Source of the DNA: an uncultured Eubacterium sp.
GTDB lineage: Bacteria; Bacillota; Clostridia; Lachnospirales; CAG-274
Direction: 5' to 3'
Assembly: GCA_900545305.1 (NCBI GenBank)
Contig: UQYD01000070.1
Location: forward strand, 1 to 6,138
Length of the DNA stretch: 6,138 nucleotides
Position numbers and translations under genes: made by a program. The notes below the pieces were generated by a model. That model worked only from the letters and a program-made list of their open reading frames with translations, did not search any database and was not told where the DNA came from. Every line of letters starts with the position of its first letter. Position 1 is the stretch's first letter. Below, one piece after another: positions 1 to 6,071 of the stretch.

Positions 1-991
1 ATTGGAAAAATTAAATCAGGTTAGTGATTTGCAGGCTCTTGAAAGTTTAAGAGTAGAAATTTTGGGTAAAAAAGGTGAATTAACACAAATACTTAAGGGT
101 ATGGGTAGCCTTTCCAAAGAAGAACGTCCAGTTATAGGTCAGCTTGCTAATGAAGTTAGAAGTGAGATAGAAGCAAAATTAGAAACAGTAAAGACTGCTT
201 TTGAAGAAAAAGCTCAGGAAGAAAAGCTTAAGGCAGAAACTATTGATGTTACAATGCCTGGTAATACTCATACACTTGGACATAGACATCCAATGACACA
301 GGTTATTGATAATATCAAAAATATATTTATTGGTATGGGTTATGAAGTTGTTGAAGGTCCAGAAGTTGAAGATGCTTATCACAACTTTGAAGCATTGAAT
401 ATTCCAAAAGACCATCCAGCAAGAGATGAACAGGATACATTCTATGTAAATGGTTTAGCAGAATTTTTACTTCGTACACAGACTTCTCCAGTTCAGATAA
501 GAACAATGGAAAAGAGAGGATTACCAATCAGAATTATTGCTCCTGGTAGAGTTTATAGAGCAGATGAAGTTGATGCAACACATTCACCAATATTCCATCA
601 GCTTGAAGGTCTTGTAATAGATAAGGGCATTACAATGGGTGACTTAAAGGGTGCACTTGCAGAATTTGCAAAGGGACTTTTTGGTGAAGATACTAAGGTT
701 AGATTTAGACCTCATCATTTCCCATTTACTGAACCTAGTGCTGAAATGGATGCTTCTTGCTTTGCTTGTGGTGGCAAGGGCTGTAGAGTTTGTAAAGATA
801 GTGGTTGGATTGAAGTTTTAGGTTGTGGTATGGTACATCCTGATGTTTTAAGAAGATGTGGTATTGACCCTAATGTTTATTCTGGTTTTGCATTTGGTAT
901 GGGTCTTGAAAGAGTTGCCATGCAGAAATACTCTATTAATGATTTAAGATTATTGTTTGAGAATGATGTAAGATTTTTAAAGCAGTTCTAA
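1..991 (+). CDS. pheS: Phenylalanyl-tRNA synthetase alpha subunit, 5'-truncated by the window edge
   Basis: Catalytic subunit of the cytoplasmic alpha2-beta2 class II synthetase that joins phenylalanine to tRNA-Phe using ATP. The first whole codon is at position 2, and 329 codons are visible. By my recollection of E. coli PheS, about 10 N-terminal residues are missing, so the TTG at position 2 is probably an internal leucine codon and not the start. In visible numbering, the N-terminal coiled-coil arm covers about 1-80 (LGKKGELT at 21-28). Class II motif 1 is near GMGYEVVEGPEVED (111-124). Motif 2 is RVYRADEVDATHSPIFHQLEG, positions 183-203. Motif 3 is GFAFGMGLER (295-304). Four cysteines (253, 256, 261, 264) form a CxxC-x4-CxxC cluster just before the conserved GWIEVLGCGMVHP block. 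I recall the same insert in Bacillus and clostridial PheS; zinc binding is inferred. The C-terminus (NDVRFLKQF) is intact. pheT follows after 15 bases, so the two are co-transcribed. Confidence 0.97.
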   Translation, partial: LEKLNQVSDLQALESLRVEILGKKGELTQILKGMGSLSKEERPVIGQLANEVRSEIEAKLETVKTAFEEKAQEEKLKAETIDVTMPGNTHTLGHRHPMTQVIDNIKNIFIGMGYEVVEGPEVEDAYHNFEALNIPKDHPARDEQDTFYVNGLAEFLLRTQTSPVQIRTMEKRGLPIRIIAPGRVYRADEVDATHSPIFHQLEGLVIDKGITMGDLKGALAEFAKGLFGEDTKVRFRPHHFPFTEPSAEMDASCFACGGKGCRVCKDSGWIEVLGCGMVHPDVLRRCGIDPNVYSGFAFGMGLERVAMQKYSINDLRLLFENDVRFLKQF

Positions 992-996
992 GGAGG
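990..996 (+). promoter_or_regulatory. Ribosome-binding site of pheT
   Basis: AAGGAGG overlaps the TAA stop of pheS and lies 10 bases before the pheT ATG at 1007. It is a near-perfect complement of the 16S rRNA 3' end and suggests closely coupled translation of the two subunits. Confidence 0.8.
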
Positions 997-1006
997 AAAA
1001 TAGATT

Positions 1007-3412
1007 ATGGATTTACCAATGAGTTGGTTGAAGGAGTACGTTGACGTAACAGCACCTACTTCTCAGTATATTGAAGATATTACTATAGCTGGTCAGAAAG
1101 TTGAATCAGTTACAGAAATGGCTAAAGATATTACAGGTGTTATAACTGGTAAGGTTCTTGAAATAGAGAAACACCCTGATGCAGATAAGCTTGTAGTTAC
1201 TAAAATTGATGTAGGTAACGGCGAACCATTACAGATTGTAACAGGTGCACCTAACTTAAAGGTTGGAGATATTGTTCCTGTAGCTATGATTGGTGCAACA
1301 GTATATCATGGAGCATCACTTGAAAAAATAAAGAAGGGTAAACTTAGAGGTATTGCTTCTGCAGGTATGCTTTGTTCTATCGAAGAGCTTGGCTTTACAA
1401 GAAATGATTATCCAGAAGCTCCTGAATACGGCATTTATGTTTTCCAGGAAGAAGTTCCTTTAGGAAAAGATGTAACAGAATTACTTCAGATGAAAGATGA
1501 TGTTGTAGAATTTGAAATTACTAATAATAGACCAGATTGTTACAGCATTATGGGCTTAGCTAGAGAAAGTGCGGCAGCATATAGATTACCATTAAAATAT
1601 CCTAAGATTGAAGTAAAAGAATTAGGCGAAGGTAATACTCAGGATATGATTGATGTTGAAATTCAGAATCCAGAACTTTGCCCAAGATATATCGCTAGAG
1701 TTGTAAAGAATGTAAAGGTCGAGCCTTCTCCATTATGGCTTCGTCATAGACTTACAGCAGCAGGTATTAGACCTATTAACAATATCGTAGATATTACAAA
1801 TTATGTAATGCTTGAATTAGGTCAGCCAATGCATGCATTTGATATTGATACAATAGATGAAAGAAAGATAATTGTTAGAAATGCTAAGGAAGGCGAAAAG
1901 ATAACAACTCTTGATGACCAGGAAAGAGAACTTGACCCTTCAATGCTTGTAATTTCAGATTGTAATAAGGCTGTTGCTATTGCCGGTGTAATGGGTGGAC
2001 AAAATTCAAAGGTTAGTCCAAATGCTCATGCCATTTTATTTGAATCAGCAAATTTCAAGGGCTCAAGTGTAAGAATCACAGCTAAAAAGGTTGGATTAAG
2101 AACAGATGCTTCAGCAAAATATGAAAAGAATCTTGACCCTAATTTAGCATTAGACGCAGTAAATAGAGCAGTTCAGTTGGTTGAAATGCTTGGCTGTGGT
2201 GAAGTTTGCAAGGGTATGGTTGATTGCTATCCAAACAAGAGAGAGTCTTGGACTGTTGAATATTCAGCAGAAAGTATTAACAAGCTTTTAGGTACAAAAC
2301 TTACTGACCAGGAAATGATTGACATCTTTAAGTTAATTGAAGTTGAGGCTGATGGCAAGGTAGCTCATATACCTACATTTAGAACTGACTTGATTTCAGA
2401 AGCTGATTTAGCAGAAGAAATTGCTAGATTTTATGGATATGACAATATCGAAACAACTCTTGCTGCCGGTACTCCAACAGTAGGTAAGAAATCTTTTGAA
2501 CAGAATGTAGAAGATAAGATTATTGATACTATGGTGAGCATGGGTCTTTGCGAAGCAAAGTGCTTCTCATTTGAAAGTCCAAAGGTATTTGATAAGCTTA
2601 ATATTCCAAGTGATAGTGAATTAAGAAATACTGTAACAATTTCAAATCCATTAGGTGAAGATTTCAGTATTATGAGAACTGTTACATTAAATGGTGTTTT
2701 AACTTCTCTTTCTACAAACTACAATAGAAGAAATGAAGATGCATTCTTGTTTGAAATAGGAAAGGTTTATATTCCTAAGTCATTACCTCTTGCAGAATTA
2801 CCAGATGAATTACCTAAACTTACTATAGGTATGTACGGTAAGGATGTAGATTTCTATACAATAAAGGGTGCTGTTCAGGAAGTATTTGAAGTTCTTGGCT
2901 TTGGAGATAAGGTAGTATACACTCCTGAAAGTGATATTCCATTTATGCATCCAGGTAGATTAGCAAATATTGCTGTTGGTGACAAGAAGTTAGGTTATGT
3001 TGGACAGGTTCATCCTAGTGTTGCAAAGAATTATAGCATTGGAACTCCGGCTTATGTTGCTGTAATTGATATTAATACTGTAATTGAGAATGCTACATTT
3101 GATAGACAGTTTAAAGAATTACCAAAATTCCCGGCTGTACAGAGAGATATAGCAATGCTTGTTAAAGATGATGTAATTGTAAAAGATATCGAAGATATTA
3201 TTAAAGCTAAGGGTGGAAAACTTCTTGAAAGTATTCAGCTTTTCGATGTATACAAAGGAAAGCAGATTAAGGAAGGTTATAAGTCAGTTGCTTATAATAT
3301 TTCATTTAGAGCTAAAGATAAAACTCTTACTGATGACGAAGTTAATTCTCCAATGAAGAAGATGGTTGCAGAATTGAGAGATAAATTAGAAGCAGAATTA
3401 AGAGATAAATAA
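1007..3412 (+). CDS. pheT: Phenylalanyl-tRNA synthetase beta subunit
   Basis: Structural, tRNA-binding and editing subunit of PheRS; 801 residues, the usual length for bacterial PheT (about 795-805). Domains in order: short B1 start; EMAP/OB-fold tRNA-binding domain at about 43-153 (GKVLEIEKHPDADKL at 48-62); B3/B4 editing domain at about 215-400, with conserved blocks GQPMHAFD (272-279), IAGVMGG (325-331) and LFESANF (344-350), the region that in the family hydrolyses mischarged Tyr-tRNA-Phe; B5 domain at about 414-481; catalytic-like core at about 490-690 (SNPLGEDFSIMRTVTL, 546-561); C-terminal ferredoxin-fold anticodon-binding (FDX-ACB) domain from about 702 (FKELPKFPAVQRDIAMLV). I see no frameshift or missing domain. 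The last residues contain a near-repeat, AELRDK-LE-AELRDK. The stop TAA is followed at once by an in-frame TAG (3413-3415), giving tandem stops. The ATG is set by the AAGGAGG site at 990-996. Confidence 0.98.
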   Translation: MDLPMSWLKEYVDVTAPTSQYIEDITIAGQKVESVTEMAKDITGVITGKVLEIEKHPDADKLVVTKIDVGNGEPLQIVTGAPNLKVGDIVPVAMIGATVYHGASLEKIKKGKLRGIASAGMLCSIEELGFTRNDYPEAPEYGIYVFQEEVPLGKDVTELLQMKDDVVEFEITNNRPDCYSIMGLARESAAAYRLPLKYPKIEVKELGEGNTQDMIDVEIQNPELCPRYIARVVKNVKVEPSPLWLRHRLTAAGIRPINNIVDITNYVMLELGQPMHAFDIDTIDERKIIVRNAKEGEKITTLDDQERELDPSMLVISDCNKAVAIAGVMGGQNSKVSPNAHAILFESANFKGSSVRITAKKVGLRTDASAKYEKNLDPNLALDAVNRAVQLVEMLGCGEVCKGMVDCYPNKRESWTVEYSAESINKLLGTKLTDQEMIDIFKLIEVEADGKVAHIPTFRTDLISEADLAEEIARFYGYDNIETTLAAGTPTVGKKSFEQNVEDKIIDTMVSMGLCEAKCFSFESPKVFDKLNIPSDSELRNTVTISNPLGEDFSIMRTVTLNGVLTSLSTNYNRRNEDAFLFEIGKVYIPKSLPLAELPDELPKLTIGMYGKDVDFYTIKGAVQEVFEVLGFGDKVVYTPESDIPFMHPGRLANIAVGDKKLGYVGQVHPSVAKNYSIGTPAYVAVIDINTVIENATFDRQFKELPKFPAVQRDIAMLVKDDVIVKDIEDIIKAKGGKLLESIQLFDVYKGKQIKEGYKSVAYNISFRAKDKTLTDDEVNSPMKKMVAELRDKLEAELRDK
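3368..3410 (+). repeat. 19-base direct repeat at the 3' end of pheT
   Basis: Bases 3368-3386 and 3392-3410 are 18/19 identical (one G/A difference) with a 24-base (8-codon) period. In frame they give AELRDK twice, at residues 788-793 and 796-801, the second immediately before the stop. It may be a small in-frame duplication, or a chance likeness, because many PheT proteins end in a helix of the type LEEKLGAELR. Confidence 0.5.
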
Positions 3413-3422
3413 TAGATGTTAT

Positions 3423-3453
3423 AAACGGTTGTCATTATGATGGCAACCGTTTT
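3423..3453 (+). terminator. Intrinsic terminator of the pheS-pheT operon
   Basis: An inverted repeat pairs 3423-3435 with 3440-3452: 13 base pairs including one G-T pair, around the 4-base loop TATG. The central stem has the core ACGGTTG / CAACCGT. It is followed by TTTT (3450-3453, the first three also in the stem), then GCAATTTCTTC, so the U-tract is short and interrupted but the stem is strong. It begins 10 bases after the pheT stop and precedes a new promoter, which fits a Rho-independent terminator. There is no strong A-tract on the other side to suggest bidirectional use. Confidence 0.82.
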
Positions 3454-3484
3454 GCAATTTCTTCACTTTAAAAATTCAAAATCA

Positions 3485-3513
3485 TTGACGAGTTAGTTTA
3501 ATTATGTTAAAAT
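3485..3513 (+). promoter_or_regulatory. Sigma-A-type promoter for the regulator operon
   Basis: A -35 box TTGACG (3485-3490; 5/6 to TTGACA), a 17-base spacer, and a -10 box TAAAAT (3508-3513; 5/6 to TATAAT) preceded by an extended TGT (3505-3507). Transcription would begin near 3519-3521, giving a leader of about 35 bases before the ATG at 3555. It sits directly after the pheT terminator, as expected for an independent transcription unit that continues through the flavoprotein gene, aroH and cmk. Confidence 0.8.
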
Positions 3514-3536
3514 TTTTATAGAAATAAACATTATTT
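3497..3536. promoter_or_regulatory. Two AT-rich inverted repeats over the -10 box and start site (possible operator)
   Basis: TTTAA-N5-TTAAA (3497-3501 / 3507-3511) overlaps the -10 box, and the perfect AAATAA-ACA-TTATTT (3522-3527 / 3531-3536) lies just after the predicted start site. A repressor bound to either would block transcription, and RpiR-family proteins often control their own or adjacent genes. In DNA this rich in A and T such palindromes also arise by chance, so this is only a candidate. Confidence 0.22.
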
Positions 3537-3541
3537 TTGAG

Positions 3542-3548
3542 AAAGGTG
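3542..3548 (+). promoter_or_regulatory. Ribosome-binding site that fixes the regulator start at 3555
   Basis: AAAGGTG lies 6 bases before ATG 3555, ideal spacing. The longer in-frame alternative, TTG at 3537, would place this site inside the coding sequence and has only AT-rich DNA upstream, so ATG 3555 is preferred. Confidence 0.72.
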
Positions 3549-3554
3549 TTATAT

Positions 3555-4442
3555 ATGAATGAAACAAATGATTTGCTTTCTATGTTGCATAATAAAATGC
3601 CAGAACTTAGTAAAGGTCAGAAAAGAATAGCAAATTTTCTCATAGAACATTACGATAAGGCAGTATATTTAACAGCATCTAAACTTGGAGAAATTGCAGG
3701 AGTAAGTGAGTCTACAGTTGTGCGATTTGCAATAGAACTAGGTTATGATGGTTACCCTAAATTACAAAGAGCCGTAGAGGAATTAGTTAAAAACAAGCTT
3801 ACAGCATCTCAGCGTATGGAAGTTTCGTATGATAGAATGCAAAAAGAGGATAAGCATATTTTGAAAGCCATTCTTGAAGGCGATGAAGACAGAATACACA
3901 GCACATTAAATGATATTGATACAGATGAATTTGATAAGGCTATAGAATATATCCTTAAAGCAAAAAGAATTTATATAGTTGGTGGTCGTAGTGCATCAGC
4001 ATTATCAAATTTTCTTTCTTTTTACTTAAATCTTATGCTTGATAATGTTATAAATGCGTCTTCTAGCACAACAACAGAAACATTTGAACAGATATTTAGA
4101 ATAGAAGAAGGAGATGTGTTAATAGGTATAAGTTTCCCTAGATATTCTAATAAGACGGTTAAAGCTATGGAATATGCTTATAATCAGGGGGCTAAAACTA
4201 TTGCTATTACAGACGGTAAGTTTTCTCCTATGGTAAAAAGTGCAACTGTAGGGTTGATAGCTAGAAGTGATATGGTAAGTTTTGTAGACTCTTTGGTTGC
4301 ACCATTAAGTTTAATTAATGCTATACTTGTAAGTATTAGTATGAATAGGAAAGATAAAATTGTAGATAGCCTTGATAAGCTTGAAAGAATGTGGGGAGAA
4401 TATCAAGTTTATTCGTCAACAAACTTGAAGAAATATCTCTAG
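3555..4442 (+). CDS. MurR/RpiR-family transcriptional regulator (HTH + SIS domains)
   Basis: A 295-residue cytoplasmic DNA-binding regulator of typical family length. The N-terminal HTH_6 domain covers about 1-78; its helix-turn-helix is visible in the stretch 40-71 (ASKLGEIAGVSESTVVRFA, then GYDGYPKLQ). A linker follows, then a SIS (sugar isomerase) domain at about 125-265 with the first Rossmann-like strand and loop RIYIVGGRSASAL (138-150) and a second block GDVLIGISFPRYSNKTV (186-202). In the family the SIS domain senses phosphorylated sugars. Here the usual SxSGxT phosphate loop is replaced by SFPRYSNKT, so the ligand cannot be read from the sequence. I recall similar SFPRYS variants in other clostridial members. 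The gene has its own promoter and starts an operon; the flavoprotein gene follows after 11 bases. Autoregulation is plausible but unproven. The target genes are unknown. Confidence 0.92.
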   Translation: MNETNDLLSMLHNKMPELSKGQKRIANFLIEHYDKAVYLTASKLGEIAGVSESTVVRFAIELGYDGYPKLQRAVEELVKNKLTASQRMEVSYDRMQKEDKHILKAILEGDEDRIHSTLNDIDTDEFDKAIEYILKAKRIYIVGGRSASALSNFLSFYLNLMLDNVINASSSTTTETFEQIFRIEEGDVLIGISFPRYSNKTVKAMEYAYNQGAKTIAITDGKFSPMVKSATVGLIARSDMVSFVDSLVAPLSLINAILVSISMNRKDKIVDSLDKLERMWGEYQVYSSTNLKKYL

Positions 4443-4446
4443 GGAG
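4441..4446 (+). promoter_or_regulatory. Ribosome-binding site that fixes the flavoprotein start at 4454
   Basis: AGGGAG overlaps the TAG stop of the regulator gene and lies 7 bases before ATG 4454. It argues against the longer in-frame start at 4391, which lies inside the regulator gene. Confidence 0.75.
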
Positions 4447-4453
4447 TGTATTT

Positions 4454-5674
4454 ATGAGAAATATAGTAGTTATTGGTGGAGGACCGGCAGGTATGATGGC
4501 TGCTGGTACGGCTGCACAAAATGGCAATAAAGTTACGATTGTAGAAAAAAATGAAAGATTTGGAAAGAAATTATTCATTACGGGGAAAGGAAGATGTAAT
4601 GTAACAAATGCTTCTGACCCTGAAAACTTAATAGCTAATACGCCAGGCAATCCATATTTTTTGTATAGTGCATTCTATACTTTTACAAGTGATAGTACAA
4701 TAAGTTTTTTTGAAAATCTTGGAGTTCCCATAAAAGTTGAAAGAGGTAACAGAGCTTTCCCAAAGTCTGACAAGTCTGGAGATATAGTTAGGGCTATGGA
4801 AAGATTTTTAAAAAATAATGGAGTAACTATAAAGCTCAATACAGTAGTTAAAAATATTAAAGTTGTAGACGAGGTTGTAAAAGGTGTTGAAACAAGTCAA
4901 GGATTTATTGAGTGTGATAGTGTGGTTGTAGCTACAGGAGGACTTTCTTATCAAATGACTGGTTCTACAGGTGATGGCTTTAAGTTTGCAAAAAAGTGTG
5001 GGCATAAGGTGACTTCTTTATATCCATCTTTAGTTCCTTTAAAGGTTAAGGAAAAATGGGTGAGTGAATTAATGGGACTTAGTCTTAAAAATATAGAAGT
5101 TTCTGTTAAGGTAGATAACAAAGAAGTTTATTCGGGCTTTGGAGAAATGTTGTTTACACACTATGGTGTTAGTGGTCCGTTAATTTTGTCTGCTAGTCGT
5201 TTTGTAAATAATATGGTCAACAAAAAGCCAAAGATATATATAGATTTAAAGCCGGCAATGTCTGAAAAGGAATTAGATAATAGAATTTTAAGAGATTTCA
5301 CTAAATATGCAAACAAAGATTTTAAAAATGCTTTAGATGACTTACTTCCTCAGAAATTAATACCTGTTATAATAAAATTATCAGGAATTGATGAAACCAA
5401 AAAGGTAAATAGTATTACAAAAGAGGAAAGAGCGAAACTTCTAAAAAATATAAAATCTCTTACACTTACAATAATTGATACTACAGGATATAATGAAGCT
5501 GTAGTTACAATGGGTGGTGTTGACGTAGATGAAATTGACCCATCTACTATGGAATCTAAAATTGTCAAAGGATTATTTTTTGCTGGTGAAATAATAGATG
5601 TAGATAGTTTTACTGGTGGATTTAATTTACAGATAGCTTTTTCAACTGGCTATCTTGCAGGAATAAATTGTTAG
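4454..5674 (+). CDS. BaiN/HI0933-family NAD(P)/FAD-dependent oxidoreductase
   Basis: A 406-residue cytoplasmic flavoprotein, the usual length for the HI0933/YhiN family, also called BaiN or 'aminoacetone oxidase family'. ATG 4454 places the FAD-binding Rossmann motif at the extreme N-terminus: IVVIGGGPAGMMAA (4-17), ending in an acidic residue at E31 for the FAD ribose. Family blocks follow: GKKLFITGKGRCNVTN (37-52), VVVATGGLSY (157-166), GEMLFTHYGVSGPLILSAS (230-248), GGVDVDEIDPSTMESK (354-369) and the C-terminal FAD-closing segment GLFFAGEIIDVDSFTGGFNLQ (373-393). No signal peptide or membrane segment is seen. A member in Clostridium scindens was reported as a bile-acid oxidoreductase (BaiN), but the family is widespread in bacteria lacking bile-acid metabolism, so that role should not be transferred here. 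The physiological substrate is unknown. It lies between a regulator and aroH with gaps of 11 and 14 bases, which indicates co-transcription. Confidence 0.93.
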   Translation: MRNIVVIGGGPAGMMAAGTAAQNGNKVTIVEKNERFGKKLFITGKGRCNVTNASDPENLIANTPGNPYFLYSAFYTFTSDSTISFFENLGVPIKVERGNRAFPKSDKSGDIVRAMERFLKNNGVTIKLNTVVKNIKVVDEVVKGVETSQGFIECDSVVVATGGLSYQMTGSTGDGFKFAKKCGHKVTSLYPSLVPLKVKEKWVSELMGLSLKNIEVSVKVDNKEVYSGFGEMLFTHYGVSGPLILSASRFVNNMVNKKPKIYIDLKPAMSEKELDNRILRDFTKYANKDFKNALDDLLPQKLIPVIIKLSGIDETKKVNSITKEERAKLLKNIKSLTLTIIDTTGYNEAVVTMGGVDVDEIDPSTMESKIVKGLFFAGEIIDVDSFTGGFNLQIAFSTGYLAGINC

Positions 5675-5678
5675 GAGG
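5673..5678 (+). promoter_or_regulatory. Ribosome-binding site of aroH
   Basis: A perfect AGGAGG overlaps the stop of the flavoprotein gene and lies 10 bases before ATG 5689. It is the strongest such site in this operon, as expected for efficient reinitiation inside a polycistronic message. Confidence 0.78.
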
Positions 5679-5688
5679 AAATTAAAAA

Positions 5689-6054
5689 ATGGTTTGTTGT
5701 ATTAGAGGTGCCATTACAATAAATGAAAATACAAAAGAAGATGTATATTCAAATACTGAAGAAATGTTAAAGTCTATTATTGACGAAAATAAGTTGGATA
5801 TTAGTCAGATTATATCCATAGTTTTTACAGCAACTAGAGATATAGATTCAGCATATCCAGCAGTTGTTGCAAGAAAATTAGGAATAGTTGATGCATCATT
5901 AATGTGTGTTCAGGAAATGTATGTAGAAAATAGCTTGAAAATGTGTATACGAGCTATGGTTATGGTAGAAACAGATAAAAAACAAAATGAAATGAAAAAT
6001 GTTTACTTAAAGGGTGCTACTGTGCTTAGACCAGACTTAGTGAACAAAAGATAG
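5689..6054 (+). CDS. aroH: Chorismate mutase, AroH class
   Basis: A 121-residue monofunctional enzyme that rearranges chorismate to prephenate, the branch-point step to phenylalanine and tyrosine. The length and sequence match the trimeric AroH fold of Bacillus subtilis (127 residues), not the all-helical AroQ class. By my alignment from memory the B. subtilis active-site residues are kept: Arg7 as R6 (in IRGA), Phe57 as Y56 (in AYPA, a mild change), Arg63 as R62, Cys75 as C73, Glu78 as E76 (in CVQEM), Arg90 as R88 (in KMCIRAM), Tyr108 as Y106 (in VYL), and the C-terminal LRPDL block (113-117). The position of B. subtilis Lys60 appears to be V59. The protein lacks a regulatory ACT domain, so feedback control would have to act elsewhere. 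It is joined by 14- and 17-base gaps to the flavoprotein gene and cmk. Confidence 0.95.
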   Translation: MVCCIRGAITINENTKEDVYSNTEEMLKSIIDENKLDISQIISIVFTATRDIDSAYPAVVARKLGIVDASLMCVQEMYVENSLKMCIRAMVMVETDKKQNEMKNVYLKGATVLRPDLVNKR

Positions 6055-6071
6055 TTATGGAGGAAATAGTA

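Noticed and set aside
2..4. TTG at position 2 as the start of pheS
   Set aside because: Comparison with known PheS shows about 10 residues are still missing before this point, and only one base of upstream sequence is present, so it is most likely an internal Leu codon.
179..527. Minus-strand open frames opposite pheS
   Set aside because: They are shadows of a strongly conserved gene, rich in Phe, Ile, Asn and Cys, with no recognisable domain or ribosome-binding site.
3423..3453. Hairpin after pheT as a riboswitch or T-box element of the next operon
   Set aside because: It is a simple stem with a 4-base loop and a short T-run, lies upstream of the next promoter, and shows no T-box or aptamer sequence; a terminator explains it.
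3537..3554. TTG at 3537 as the start of the RpiR-family regulator
   Set aside because: The clear AAAGGTG ribosome-binding site lies downstream of it and is ideally spaced for ATG 3555; the six extra residues match nothing expected.
4391..4453. ATG at 4391 as the start of the flavoprotein
   Set aside because: It lies inside the regulator gene without a ribosome-binding site and would add 21 residues before the Rossmann strand; ATG 4454 has AGGGAG at good spacing.
4475..4498. GGTGGAGGA followed by ATGATG as an internal ribosome-binding site and start
   Set aside because: The purine-rich stretch simply encodes the glycine loop of the FAD motif; starting at this point would delete that motif.
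4336..5568. Minus-strand open frames opposite the regulator and flavoprotein genes
   Set aside because: Low-complexity translations with no family features, lying wholly opposite well-supported genes.
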